DNA from: Odontesthes bonariensis
Lineage: Eukaryota > Chordata > Actinopteri > Atheriniformes > Atherinopsidae
Direction of reading: 5' to 3'
Assembly (NCBI RefSeq): GCF_027942865.1
Contig: NC_134527.1
Span: 1,686,748 to 1,750,747, forward strand
Length of the DNA stretch: 64,000 bases
Below the pieces are notes generated by a model, which made no database searches, was not told where the DNA came from, and worked only from the letters and a program-made list of their open reading frames with translations. The position numbers and the translations under genes were made by a program. Shown piece after piece: positions 1 through 17,689 of the stretch; within the stretch, counting starts at the first letter, position 1; every line of letters starts with the position of its first letter.

Positions 1-791
1 AAAAAATGCAATAAACAAACAAACTGCTTTTTTGTGCTTAAAATGTTTCTAATATTGATTTGATTATCGTAGATAAAAGAACAAAAGGTTTGAATGATTA
101 GAAATTAACATTATCAGCTTACAGACAGACAAAAAATAAATGTAAATGTTTTAATATTAGGATAAAAAAAGTGAGGATTGTGCACAGCTTTCCCACTGTG
201 TCCCCCCCCCAAGAGGCTGAGGAGCCCAAACCCAGACCCTGGAGCATTAATCCAAATACCCTCTCCGTTTTCCATCCCCCCCACCCAACCCCCATCTCCC
301 AAACACTGCTCGACACTTTCCAAGCCTTGCATGAGAACGCATGGGGGAAGGGCATGGAGGAGGGTGGAAAGGGAGGGGGTGGAGACAGCTCGTATTCCCT
401 GGAGGAAGGAGTGATTCATAGCAGCATGTGGGGAAGGAAGTGACTCATGTTCAGGGCCCGCGTGCACACACTCAAATCTTGTGTCTGAAGGAAAGAAAAA
501 TCCAGCGTGAGTTTGAAACATCCACATTTATGTAAATGGGAGGAAAATAATTGGGCGTGGACGCTGTTTATGCTACATACGCCTGTCTGAATAACCGTAA
601 ACAAAGGAGGACAAACAGCCTGGAAGTCAGGCCGACACAAGGCCGTGAACAGACCCAACGAAACAAAGAATGCATCAGGGTGTGTTAGCATGAGCATTCC
701 TGTTGGTTCACTTCACCAGAGACGGTTACCTGCAGTTAAACCAACTTTGCACACTCTTATAGACCCCGATAATCACAAAAATAAAGTCCTT
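1..791. other. No gene seen; probable ptpa intron
   Basis: AT-rich start, then a C-rich pyrimidine stretch at 200-310 and mixed unique sequence. Several short frames are open on both strands but none resembles a protein family. It lies inside the expected terminal ptpa intron. Confidence 0.5.
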
Positions 792-805
792 GGCTGTGTT
801 CGAAA

Positions 806-1070
806 CCGCATACTACATACTGCATACTACATACTACGTACTACATACTGCATACTACATACTACATACTGCATACTGCATACTACATACTGCATACTAC
901 ATACTGCATACTGCATACTACATACTACATACTGCATACTGCATACTACATACTGCATACTACATACTACATACTGCATACTACATACTGCATACTGCAT
1001 ACTACATACTACATACTACATACTGCATACTACATACTGCATACTACATACTACATACTGCATACTACAT
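806..1070 (+). repeat. (TACTGCATAC/TACTACATAC) tandem array
   Basis: About 260 bp of TAC-TGC-ATAC and TAC-TAC-ATAC units. It appears to be an amplification of the element's own TIR-proximal sequence, because short copies of the family contain only one or two units at this position. Open frames of the type YCILHT are by-products. Confidence 0.9.
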
Positions 1071-1214
1071 GCTCATCGATCAGACAGTATGCAGAGCGTT
1101 TACCCACAATGCATTTCACTCCTGCCGAAATCAGCCGGCCTGAAGCTGATTTCCCTTAAGCTCTAAACTCTGTAAACTTTAGCAACATTTGAAACATTTT
1201 CATGTGAGAAAGTA

Positions 1215-1263
1215 ATCAATCAATCAATCAATTATACTTTATTAATCCCCGAGGGGAAATTCC
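1215..1263 (-). mobile_element. 49-bp 5'-truncated retrotransposon tail
   Basis: The insert consists of (ATCA)n followed by TTATACTTTATTAATCCCCG and a short remainder, read on the plus strand. It is flanked by AAAGTA at 1209-1214 and 1265-1270. The copy at 28200 has the uninterrupted AAAGTAGTCG, so the empty site is known. ACTTTATTAATCCC is a typical teleost LINE/SINE 3' end. Confidence 0.75.
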
Positions 1264-1687
1264 AAAAGTAGTCGTTTATATCCCCAACGTGTTGAAAACC
1301 TGACAAAATACCGGCTGTTTACAATTTTGTTCCCACGAATTCGGTGCTACTAAAGCTAGCCGCAGTGAGCAACGCACTTCCTGTTATTTTCACAATAAAA
1401 TACCCGTTGCCTTTTATCATAGGGAAAGCCATTACGGTACAATTGGTGCTTTTGTTTTGAAAACAGGAAGTGAACCTACCCTCGTTGTAGCTAGCTTGAA
1501 ACTGCCGTTTTGACAGGAAATGACGATCGGCGACGTCACGTTACGTTGCATCTTGGGTAGTTTGAGTATGAGTAGTAACCTCATGATGCATACCCAACAT
1601 TTCGGAGAATCTGGTATGCATCCGGGAACTTAAAAAAGTTAAAATTAGTAGGAGTAGTAGGAGAAGTATGCGGTTTCGAACACAGCC

Positions 1688-2240
1688 CTTGATTATGCAT
1701 GGATGAGCGGGTTTGTATTAAACCAGGAAATCCCAGTGAGTATAGAAGTATAGACTACTGAGCTGCTATTGAGCCGCTGTGTTGGTGTTATTTGTCCAAC
1801 AGGTCACACGGATCTGAATCCGTTTCACACTAACTGCAGTCACTAAATAACACGGATGCACTGGTTTATTCATAGTTTCATTTGATATATGAGAAAAGTT
1901 AAAGTCTTAAACATAAGTTCTAAGGATTTAAGGTCAAACTGATTCACTGAGTGAAAGGTTTAGAAGATATTTGTCCCGACAGCCGAGCCCCTCAGCACGG
2001 ACGTACTAATAAAATATGCAAACTAGGAGAATACGAAATAATCCTTTATTTTACCTCCACTGTTTGCATTGGATCACCTCAGATGGGACTCCATGGAGGT
2101 AGAGTCCCCAGGATAGATGCTCAGATTAGGGCTGAAGGTTCCTGGACCACCTTAATGTGATCATATCTGAATGTGTCCCGATTCTATCCTGTTCACACCT
2201 GCAGTCGGTGCTGTCCAGTCATTATCAGGTCACACAGGAC
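1688..2240. other. No gene seen
   Basis: Mixed unique sequence between two transposons inside the presumed ptpa terminal intron. One 69-codon frame is open but has no family features. Confidence 0.4.
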
Positions 2241-2709
2241 TAGGGCTGGATAACGATTAAAATGTTTAATCTAATTAATCGCATGATTTCCCTGATTAAT
2301 CACGATTAATCTCATTTGTAAGCAAAATCCAAAAATTAATCCAAAAGTAGTGTGTAGCCTTTAGCATTTAGCTTTATTTTAAATGTGCTGCCATATGAAT
2401 GAAAGTGCCATAACATTTGTTGTGCAAACACACTTTTAACATCAGCATACAAAATAAAAGCCTGTGAGCAACAGACTTTTACAAAATAAAAGCCTGTGAG
2501 CAACAGACTTTTACAATAATAAAAGCCTGTGTTAAACAGACTTTTACAAAATAAAAGCCTGTGAGCAAGAGACTTTTACAATAATAAAAGCCTGTGAGCA
2601 ACAGACTTTTACAATAATAAAACCTGCGTTAATGCACAATAAAATATTTATCGGCGTAAAATAATTAACGAGTTAACGCGATAATAACGAGTTAACTCAC
2701 CCAGCCCTA
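2241..2709 (-). mobile_element. hAT-type element copy A, ORF deleted
   Basis: Ends are TAGGGCTGG and CCAGCCCTA. Internal ends match the other copies (TTAATC-rich 3' end; GAGTTAACTCG 5' end on the minus strand). The BED-finger ORF is lost; sequence jumps from the 3' UTR-like part into about five 32-bp units with core ACAAAATAAAAGCCTGTGAG (2450-2625). No convincing target duplication was found. Confidence 0.85.
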
Positions 2710-3520
2710 ACAGAAACTCAAGAACTTTGGTCCGTTGCATGTGGATCACTTTACACTCATCAGTTATATTCAGTAAAGATGCGTTTCCATACTTTAGCCT
2801 AAAGGAAACGTTTGGTCCATCAGGCAGTGCGTAACAGTTATGACCCAATGAGCTTGTAGAGCCACATTTTGCAGCGATAACTTGGAATAAAGTTTATTTT
2901 GCATGTTATCAGTCTTTCTCGTGGTTGTAGAGGAACTTTGGGCAGCTGCTTCAGTTCCCTCCAGGTTTCAGGACGACCTTTTTGATCTGGTTTAGGGTTC
3001 GGTCTAAACTTTGACAACGACTTTCACCTTTAATGAGAGCTGGCGTGCAGTTATGATGGGGCAGACCTGCTGTGACAGACTTTAGCCTCCATAATGTGCC
3101 TCTGAGGGCTTTTTTTTGGTTCCTTCTTCCTGTTTAGACCCGTTTCTGAGACGTCAGCAGATGCATTAAGTTTGAGCACATTTGTTCCAACCTGTCATTT
3201 GTTTCTAAACCGTCTCTTTGCCTGTGTTTTTATGACATCATCAGCCGACTCAACTTTCACTGTCATGGCTGCTGACTTAAAGAATGTGAAGTCACGCAGA
3301 GCCTGTTGCTGTGCTGAAAGTGATGAGTAAACATCACTGTGGGAGTATGACAGTCTGAGGTGAGTGGTGAGTGGTCAAAGCAGACATGGCATCCACAAAC
3401 GGTCATCTGGTTTATGGAAAACGCTACAAAACATGACGTAAACAAAAACTCGTTCACACAGTGCAACTCGCAACAGCAAATACTTCATCCATATAACCGG
3501 CAATCGAGTTTAGTCCCTGA
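2710..3520. other. No gene seen
   Basis: Mixed, moderately AT-rich sequence without recognisable exons or terminal repeats; intronic to ptpa by inference. Confidence 0.4.
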
Positions 3521-4957
3521 GCAGAGGTGTGTAGTAACGAGTTACATTTACTTGAGTATGTTTTTGAAAACATTATACTTCTAGGAGAAGTTTTAAATCT
3601 CTATACTTTTTACTTTTACTTGAGTAGATTTGTGCAGAAGAAACTGTAACCTTTCCCTGAAACATATGCATTTATGTGTGAAACACCCATTTCCCCAAAC
3701 AAAAAAATTATTAAATTAATTACAAACCAATTTATCCTAAACAACTAAAATTACACAAAAAATACTAATTATCAACCAAAAAATAAACAAATAATATAAA
3801 ATAAATCTAAATTCTAAGACTTAACTAAAAATAGAGAAATAGCTCCTACAGCCGACATTAAGGAATCCTGATGTCTCATAAAACATAAAACACACAGGAA
3901 GTTCCTCACAGCAGAACTTATTCCAACGTTTTCTTCATTTTTCTCACTTCTTCTGCAAACTTTTTTGTTTTAACGATAGCCAGAGGTGGGTAGTAACGAG
4001 TTACATTTACTTGAGTAAGTTTTTGAAAACATTCTACTTCCAGGAGTAGTTTTAAATCTCTATACTTTTTACTTTTACTTGAGTAGATGCGTGCAGCAGA
4101 AACTGTCCTCTTACTCCGCTACATTAGGCTACAATGAGCTGGTTACTTTTCTTCTTACCTCTTTGGTATTCTACGCCTCATTATTTTTATCCCCCCGCGT
4201 ACGCCTCATTTTAATGTTTTATTCTGACAGAGAGAGAGACTTCCTCCAAAGGCTCTACCACCTGACTGTGTTCCACCAATCAGACGCAGCCGTGCAGTCT
4301 GGTCACGTGACCGTACTCGATCTCAGCGGCGGGACGGGTTAGCTTTAGCATTAGCAGTCGTAGCAAACAAACAAAGAAACAGATGAAAAATGTCAGAACC
4401 AACGGTGGGAAATGAAGACGCAGACGAGGCCTCATACTGAAAGCATGTTTACCTTACAAAGAGTGAGAAACAGCAGCTACATTATGTGTCTTCTGTGTCA
4501 ACCAAAACAAACGCACATTTCAGCAGAAACTCAACATCTAACTTGAGGAAACATGTAGCGCTAAGTTTCCTAAACTCGTTTTTCCCCCCATGGATAGGTG
4601 AATGTTTGTTTTTTAGGTTACATATGGGTTACATATGTTTTAAACATTTCCTAAGTCTCTCTTATTTTTTATTGAAGTTCTTGAATTTCCATGGATTATT
4701 TTCAATTTAAGTTATTTTGTAACTAATGAATTCATTTTAATTTATTTTATCAATTGGATGAACTCTAATTTGCCTAAAGATGATTATTTGGTATTTTTGT
4801 CTGTCTGATTGAATGCTTGTGTTAACAAATAAATCAGACGTTACTCAACAGTTACTCAGTACTTGAGCACTTTGTTTACTCTTACTCAAGTAATTATTTG
4901 AATGACTACTTTTTACTTTTACTTGAGTACAATTTTTGGCTGCTCTACTCACCTCTG
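3521..4957 (+). mobile_element. hAT-type element with TIR CAGAGGTG, composite of two heads
   Basis: The element is flanked by an exact 8-bp duplication GTCCCTGA at 3513-3520 and 4958-4965. Left end (G)CAGAGGTG, right end CACCTCTG. A second copy of the 5' head starts at 3981 (CAGAGGTGGGTAGTAACGAG), so the unit is a truncated copy joined to a longer one. Around 4440-4560 a degenerate BED-like finger can be read (C-x2-C in MCLLCQPKQ, then SNLRKHVAL). Both ends contain many TTTACTTGAGTA motifs. An inverted relative lies at 29585-31274. Confidence 0.85.
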
Positions 4958-5595
4958 GTCCCTGATTAATTTTGATGACCATCTTTAACCCAGCTGTAAT
5001 AAGCTATAACGTAACTCAACAAGAGCACGGAGAATGATGAAAACCAGAAAAGAGAAGAGTGATGAGTACAAATATTGAGAGAACCCACGAACAAAAACCT
5101 TTGATGAGAGAGATCAAGCGAGAGGAGAAGATGCAGAAGAAAAGGGGAAAGGAGGCGGTGTGTCTGCGCTGGGAAAAGGAAAAGGATGTAGCTGCTCCAA
5201 TGACGCCCTCTCCTACTTCCCTCCCCTCCTTTTTCCTCCAAAAACCCAAAACAAAGCTCACAGTTCCTGCTCTGGCATCACACCAAAACAATCCATCTGC
5301 CTTCTCCCCTGCTTCATCTTCCCCTTCCCGGACAAAACCAACACTCAGCTGTAGGGCCGCAATTTATTTCCACAAGCTGCGTGGGCGTAAAAACCAGAAC
5401 AAGGTGATGCTAATGTTTAAGAAGATCATGTGTGTGGTGGACAAAGCTTAACATTTAAACATATTTAAGAAAATGGCATTGTTAAATCATACAGATGTTT
5501 TCCCATTGAGGTCATCGATGCAAATTAACTTTGAAGAGAAACTTCTGAGACAAATCAAACTTCTCTGCATGGAAAAATAAAGACTGATATATTAG
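4958..5595. other. No gene seen; purine-rich stretch
   Basis: The plus strand is strongly A/G-rich at 5030-5170 and C/T-rich at 5200-5340. Open frames on both strands overlap and have no family features, so none is called. Confidence 0.4.
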
Positions 5596-6680
5596 GCCCT
5601 ATAGTTTATATTACGCCCTATAGTTTATATACTATATATGCCCTATAGTTTATATTATGCCCTATAGTTTATGTTACGCCCTATAGTTTATATACTATAT
5701 ATGCCCTATAGTTTATATTATGCCCTATAGTTTATGTTACGCCCTATAGTTTATATTACGCCCTATAGTTTATATACTATATATGCCCTATAGTTTATGT
5801 TACACCCTATAGTTTATATTATGCCCTATAGTTTATATACTATATACGCCCTATAGTTTATATTATGCTCTATAGTTTATATTACGCCCTATAGTTTATA
5901 TTACGCCCTATAGTTTATATTACGCCCTATAGTTTATATTATGCCCTATAGTTTATATACTATATATGCCCTATAGTTTATATTATGCTCTATAGTTTAT
6001 ATTACGCCCTATAGTTTATATTACGCCCTATAGTTTATATACTATATATGCCCTATAGTTTATATTATGCTCTATAGTTTATGTTACGCCCTATAGTTTA
6101 TGTTACACCCTATAGTTTATATACTATATATGCCCTATAGTTTATATTATGCTCTATAGTTTATGTTACGCCCTATAGTTTATATACTATATATGCCCTA
6201 TAGTTTATATTATGCCCTATAGTTTATGTTACGCCCTATAGTTTATGTTACACCCTATAGTTTATGTTATGCCCTATAGTTTATGTTACGCCCTATAGTT
6301 TATATTATGCCCTATAGTTTATATACTATATATGCCCTATAGTTTATATTACGCCCTATAGTTTATATACTATATATGCCCTATAGTTTATGTTACACCC
6401 TATAGTTTATATTATGCCCTATAGTTTATATACTATATATGCCCTATAGTTTATATTACGCCCTATAGTTTATATACTATATATGCCCTATAGTTTATGT
6501 TACACCCTATAGTTTATATGCCCTATAGTTTCTATACTATATATGCCCTATAGTTTATATTATGCTCTATAGTTTATGTTACGCCCTATAGTTTATATTA
6601 CGCTCTATAGTTTATATACTATATATGCCCTATAGTTTATGTTACGCCCTATAGTTTATGTTATGCCCTATAGTTTATAT
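5596..6680 (+). repeat. 19/25-bp minisatellite, GCCCTATAGTTTATATTAC
   Basis: About 1.1 kb of units with core CCCTATAGTTTATAT. A 19-bp form ends in TTAC or TTATG; a 25-bp form carries ACTATATAT before the next GCCC. Units alternate irregularly, and blocks such as long-short-short recur, suggesting local block duplications. AT-rich with no coding potential. Confidence 0.95.
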
Positions 6681-7444
6681 TAGCACAGGAAAAGAAAGGG
6701 AAACGAGACAGAGATACAAAGAAATTATATGAGAAGACGATGAGAAAAAACAGGTAGAACTGGACAACTAGCTGCTTCATCTGTAGAAGGACTAAACAGA
6801 AAACATCCTACGGCCTCTGTAGGGAAACCAGGCAAAGAATCATCAGCAGAACCTGAAGAAGACAAACGGAGGGAAAAAAAAACGCACAAAACAAACAAAA
6901 AAACAAAAACAGCAACAACAGCAGCAGCAGCAAGTACATGGATCATAACTGTGAATGATGGTTGGAAACGACACAGCAATGTGGCACCTTGTGTATGTTA
7001 TTATGTAATTTACAATGTACGGAACTTGTGTCCTGAAAATGCTCTTTAAAAAAAATAAGCGGTGACTTTTACATTTTCTTTGCAGACACGATGAACCTGC
7101 GATTTTTCTTGTCTCGTCTCTATAAATCTATATATGTCATGTTTGCATTTTAAGAATGCAACATATTAATAATAACATTGGCACGGGGGCAATTAATAAC
7201 AATGAATAATTGACCTCATAAAAGTACAATCCGCAAAAGGCAGTCTTTAAAGAGCTAAGACGGGCAAAGAATCTGGAATATGTTAACAATTGTTTGAGAA
7301 AATCCACGAGCTCTGATCCCTAAAGTAGCATCAAGAACCATCATTTATCAGGAGCTGAAACGACTGCTGTGTCGGGGGATTACTGTGATAAACTTTTGTG
7401 AAGCACTAAAATACACAATTACATGAGAAGATGCCACTTAAAAC
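6681..7444. other. No gene seen
   Basis: A-rich plus strand with a short AGC repeat near 6915-6935. One minus-strand frame of 84 codons lacks family features. Confidence 0.35.
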
Positions 7445-7568
7445 TAGGGCTGGGCGAGTTAACTCGTTATTATCGCGTTAACGCATCAATTATTTAACGC
7501 CGATAAATATTTTATCGCGCATTAACGCATGTTTTATTTTATTTTATTTATTTATTTTAATTTAAAAC

Positions 7569-7676
7569 ATTTTTTTGGATAATGGATAGGAAAGTTCAGA
7601 GAGACAGGAAGCACAGGGCAGAGAGAAGGGGAACAACATGCAGCACAGGGCCGTCCGATGCGGGACTCGAACCGGG
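7569..7676 (-). mobile_element. tRNA-derived SINE fragment
   Basis: Read on the minus strand it begins at a tRNA B-box (GGTTCGAGTCCCGCAT) and continues through CTGTGCTGCATGTTGTTCCC to CTCTGAACTTTCCTATCCAT, a recognisable teleost SINE body. The A-box half is missing. It lies inside hAT copy B. Confidence 0.7.
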
Positions 7677-7794
7677 TTTTTATTTTGGCTTTTATTATTG
7701 TAAAAGTCTGCTGCTCACAGGCTTTTATTTTGTAAAAGTCTGCTGCTGTCTGCTGTGGAACAGGAAAAGAAAGTAATCGGCGGATCCACCAAAC

Positions 7795-8100
7795 ATGGAG
7801 AAGGGTACGGAACTTTTACTCGGCCATTTTCATGTTAAAGTTCTTCCAGACGGCGGAGTCGACAGAACCAAAGTCATCTGTAAACACTGCCAAGTTGAAT
7901 TGTCTTCTCAGCGTAGTAGTTCCAGTCTAAAATATCACTTAAAGGCAAAACACACAACTGATAGCAGCAAGTCATTCAAGGAAACAGACAGTGGAGCGAG
8001 GCTTCTACATAAAAACTACAGAAAGATGCTGATGTTAAAAGTGTGTTTGCACAACAAATGTTATGGCACTTTCATTCATATGGCAGCACATTTAAAATAA
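7795..8100 (+). CDS. Stand-alone BED zinc-finger protein, 101 aa, from hAT copy B
   Basis: The ORF begins MEKGTELLLGHFHVKVLPDG and contains a BED-type finger: Cys29, Cys32, His48, His53 in [12 protein letters not shown] and LKYHLKAKH (C-x2-C-x15-H-x4-H). BED fingers are the DNA-binding heads of hAT transposases. Here the frame ends 48 residues later, with no RNase H-like or dimerisation domain. The protein is identical to that of copy F at 55163-55468. It could be an untranslated relic or a trans-acting terminal-repeat binder; sequence alone cannot decide. Confidence 0.6.
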   Translation: MEKGTELLLGHFHVKVLPDGGVDRTKVICKHCQVELSSQRSSSSLKYHLKAKHTTDSSKSFKETDSGARLLHKNYRKMLMLKVCLHNKCYGTFIHMAAHLK

Positions 8101-8233
8101 AGCTAAATGCTAAAAGCTATACACTACTTTCGGATTCATTTTTGGATTCTGCGTACAAATGCGATTAATCGCGATTAATCAGGGAAATCATGTGATTAAT
8201 TAGATTAAACATGTTAATCGTTGCCCAGCCCTA

Positions 8234-9021
8234 CTTAAAAGGTTACAGTACAACACAGACTTATCCTCATTCAAGGGTTTGACTTCTCTGGGCTCGGAGG
8301 CGTCCCAGGTGACATCAGAGGAAATCTGTAAATGTGGCCATTGTGACACATCTGTATTCCTGATTTTCTTTTTCTTTTCAATGGACGTGGACCAAAAACA
8401 AAATGGAGGCTGCAGAATGTTATCAACAGCATGGATCTGCGATAGCGTGCGGCTTTAACAGCTTTAACTTCTCTGATGGCAGTTTAAGTTCCAGGAGTTT
8501 TTTAAAATGGGATTAAACATTGACGTTTTGGGCCGTAAAACCCAAAAAGAAGAAAGTGAAATGTGCTAAAATAGTGCAGTTAGAGCTGAGGGAGCAGCAA
8601 AATGGAATAAATCTGTCATTGAGAGTAAAACCTTTCATACTGCACTAAGGGATCTGTTACTTGAGCCTCATAAAAGGAGTCTGACGCCCCTATAAAGCGG
8701 ACTCACATCAGACAGTCGGGGGGGGAAGGTACGATTATTGTGGCATTAAACAGCAGAAACGAGATAAATCTTCCTGTTGCCTCCACTCATTTTTCCAAAG
8801 ACATTCAGAAAGAAAAGATGAAGGACTGGAAGGAATCCTGATAACTTTCAGGAAAACATTCGATTGTTCATTTTCTTTATTTTCTTATCAAATGAGCTCA
8901 AAATTAGCTCAAATATAAAGGTCCTAAAACAATGTGCGTGTTTAAATATGAAACACAGGAGCCGACAGAAGAACAGATTCAGAATAGGATTTAGAGTGTA
9001 GAGAGAGTTTAATTTTCCCAC
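8234..9021. other. No further ptpa exon recognised
   Basis: Checked on the minus strand for the C-terminal PTPA segment; no matching codons or exon borders were found. Contains a poly-G tract near 8720. Confidence 0.4.
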
Positions 9022-16537
<7,516 letters not shown>

Positions 16538-17177
16538 GGCGAAGCTGACTGTCTTCTTCGTGGAGTTTTTTCCGGTAGATTTAAAAATAGCCGATGCTCA
16601 TTACTGCCACCTAGAGGTCAGGGGCTCTTGTGTACTGACAACACAAAGTATTGGAGGTTTAATTTGAACTATTAAATTGAACAATAAATTCTAGCAAATA
16701 GTTATTTTGTGTTTTCACAAAATGAATATATATATGTACATATATATGATATAAAAATGTATATATGTTAAGTAGAAATGACACAAAAATATAAACAACA
16801 TACATCTATTTAATCTAGTTTAACGTTTTGTAGTGTATGTCGGTTCTTTCAGCACCCGCAGTATTCAATGGAAGTGCTCCTGCTGCATTAATAACTCGGT
16901 AACTCGGTCATGTATCCCACCTAGCTCTTATTTATGGCAGTATTTATGACACCTGACTTTTACAGCTTGGTCATTTTAAGCATGCTTTCTGTGCAGCGGC
17001 TGCGTTGCTTTGTGCAGTGAGCGCAGCTTCGGGGTTTTACACCGCTCTGCCTCCGGGTTTGTCTGCAGACTTTCTGGCTGTTTCCACACAGAACAAACAC
17101 ACCGGGCGGAGGAGCTACACCTTGCTGGACTTGGATCCCAGATCGCAGCCTGTGGGCGGATCTTTCACCGGCGCAGA
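16538..17177. promoter_or_regulatory. Divergent promoter region between ptpa and crat
   Basis: The two start codons are 640 bp apart and point away from each other, so both promoters must sit in or near this interval (transcription starts cannot be read from sequence). It has no obvious canonical TATA box at a fixed distance from either gene. It contains a TA/TG-rich stretch near 16725-16770 and a GC-richer part from about 17000 into crat exon 1. Human PTPA and CRAT have the same head-to-head layout (known synteny), which supports a shared bidirectional promoter by inference. Confidence 0.7.
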
Positions 17178-17618
17178 ATGTGGGGCATTTGCAGCAGAAC
17201 TGTGGTGAGTACGAACAACGTCATGTCTGCTTATGTTGTTAAACTACCTTTTTCTGACTGCCTGCGAATAATGACATTGACTTGAGTCTCGTTTATCCTT
17301 TTTAAAATAGGTTTAATGACTCTAAAAAAATATCAGTTAATATAATGGTAGCTAAATAATGCCGGAAAGTAGAGGAACGTTTGATAGCTAGCTGTTAGCA
17401 TAGCTGTTAGCATAGCTGTTGTAGGAGATAACGGTCGTTATTGAACAAGCTAACCGAACTGGGTCAAAGGTGACTCGTGTTAGCCAACAACAGACCCAGT
17501 TCTTCTTCTTCTTCTTGTAATTTATTGGCGGTTAGCATCCGTAATGTTGTATTACCGCCACCAACGGTACAATTATGTAACTGCGGGTGTGGCGCGTCGA
17601 CGAAGGAGTGACAAAATC

Positions 17619-17689
<71 letters not shown>

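Larger units (their letters stand above)
792..1687. mobile_element. Hyper-expanded MITE, TIR GGCTGTGTTCGAAACCGCAT
   Basis: Terminal inverted repeats begin GGCTGTGTTCGAAACCGCAT at the left and end with the reverse complement at 1687. The same family occurs at 22859, 25418, 27798 and 33892. Here the left subterminal region is expanded into a (GCATACTACATACT)-like array at about 806-1070. The core (1071-1620) is shared with the other copies. A 49-bp retrotransposon scrap is inserted at 1215-1263. The superfamily is probably hAT, inferred from the 8-bp TSD of the copy at 25418. Confidence 0.85.
7445..8233 (+). mobile_element. hAT-type element copy B with intact BED-finger ORF
   Basis: Ends TAGGGCTGGGC and GCCCAGCCCTA match hAT termini (TAGNG). 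Flanks are CTTAAAAC (7437-7444) and CTTAAAAG (8234-8241), an 8-bp duplication with one mismatch, the hAT length. It contains one to two of the 32-bp units, an inserted reverse-oriented SINE piece at 7569-7676, and the ORF at 7795-8100. There is no transposase catalytic domain, so it is non-autonomous. Confidence 0.9.

Noticed and set aside
645..1166. Open frames rich in YCILHT repeats (also 27801-28163)
   Set aside because: They are translations of the TACTGCATAC array inside a MITE; open frames exist because the unit lacks stops.
4079..4342. 87-codon frame [13 protein letters not shown]..., also at 30923-31186 in reverse
   Set aside because: Shared only because both lie in the CAGAGGTG element. 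No domain, and it overlaps the element's subterminal repeats.
1..9021. Search for the last one or two ptpa exons on the minus strand
   Set aside because: No stretch matching the conserved PTPA C-terminus with proper splice borders was found by eye; the exons are presumed outside the window.
17005..17208. 67-codon frame beginning MLCAVSAASGF overlapping the crat start
   Set aside because: Out of frame with crat, whose MWGICSRTV start followed by a strong donor fits the family better.
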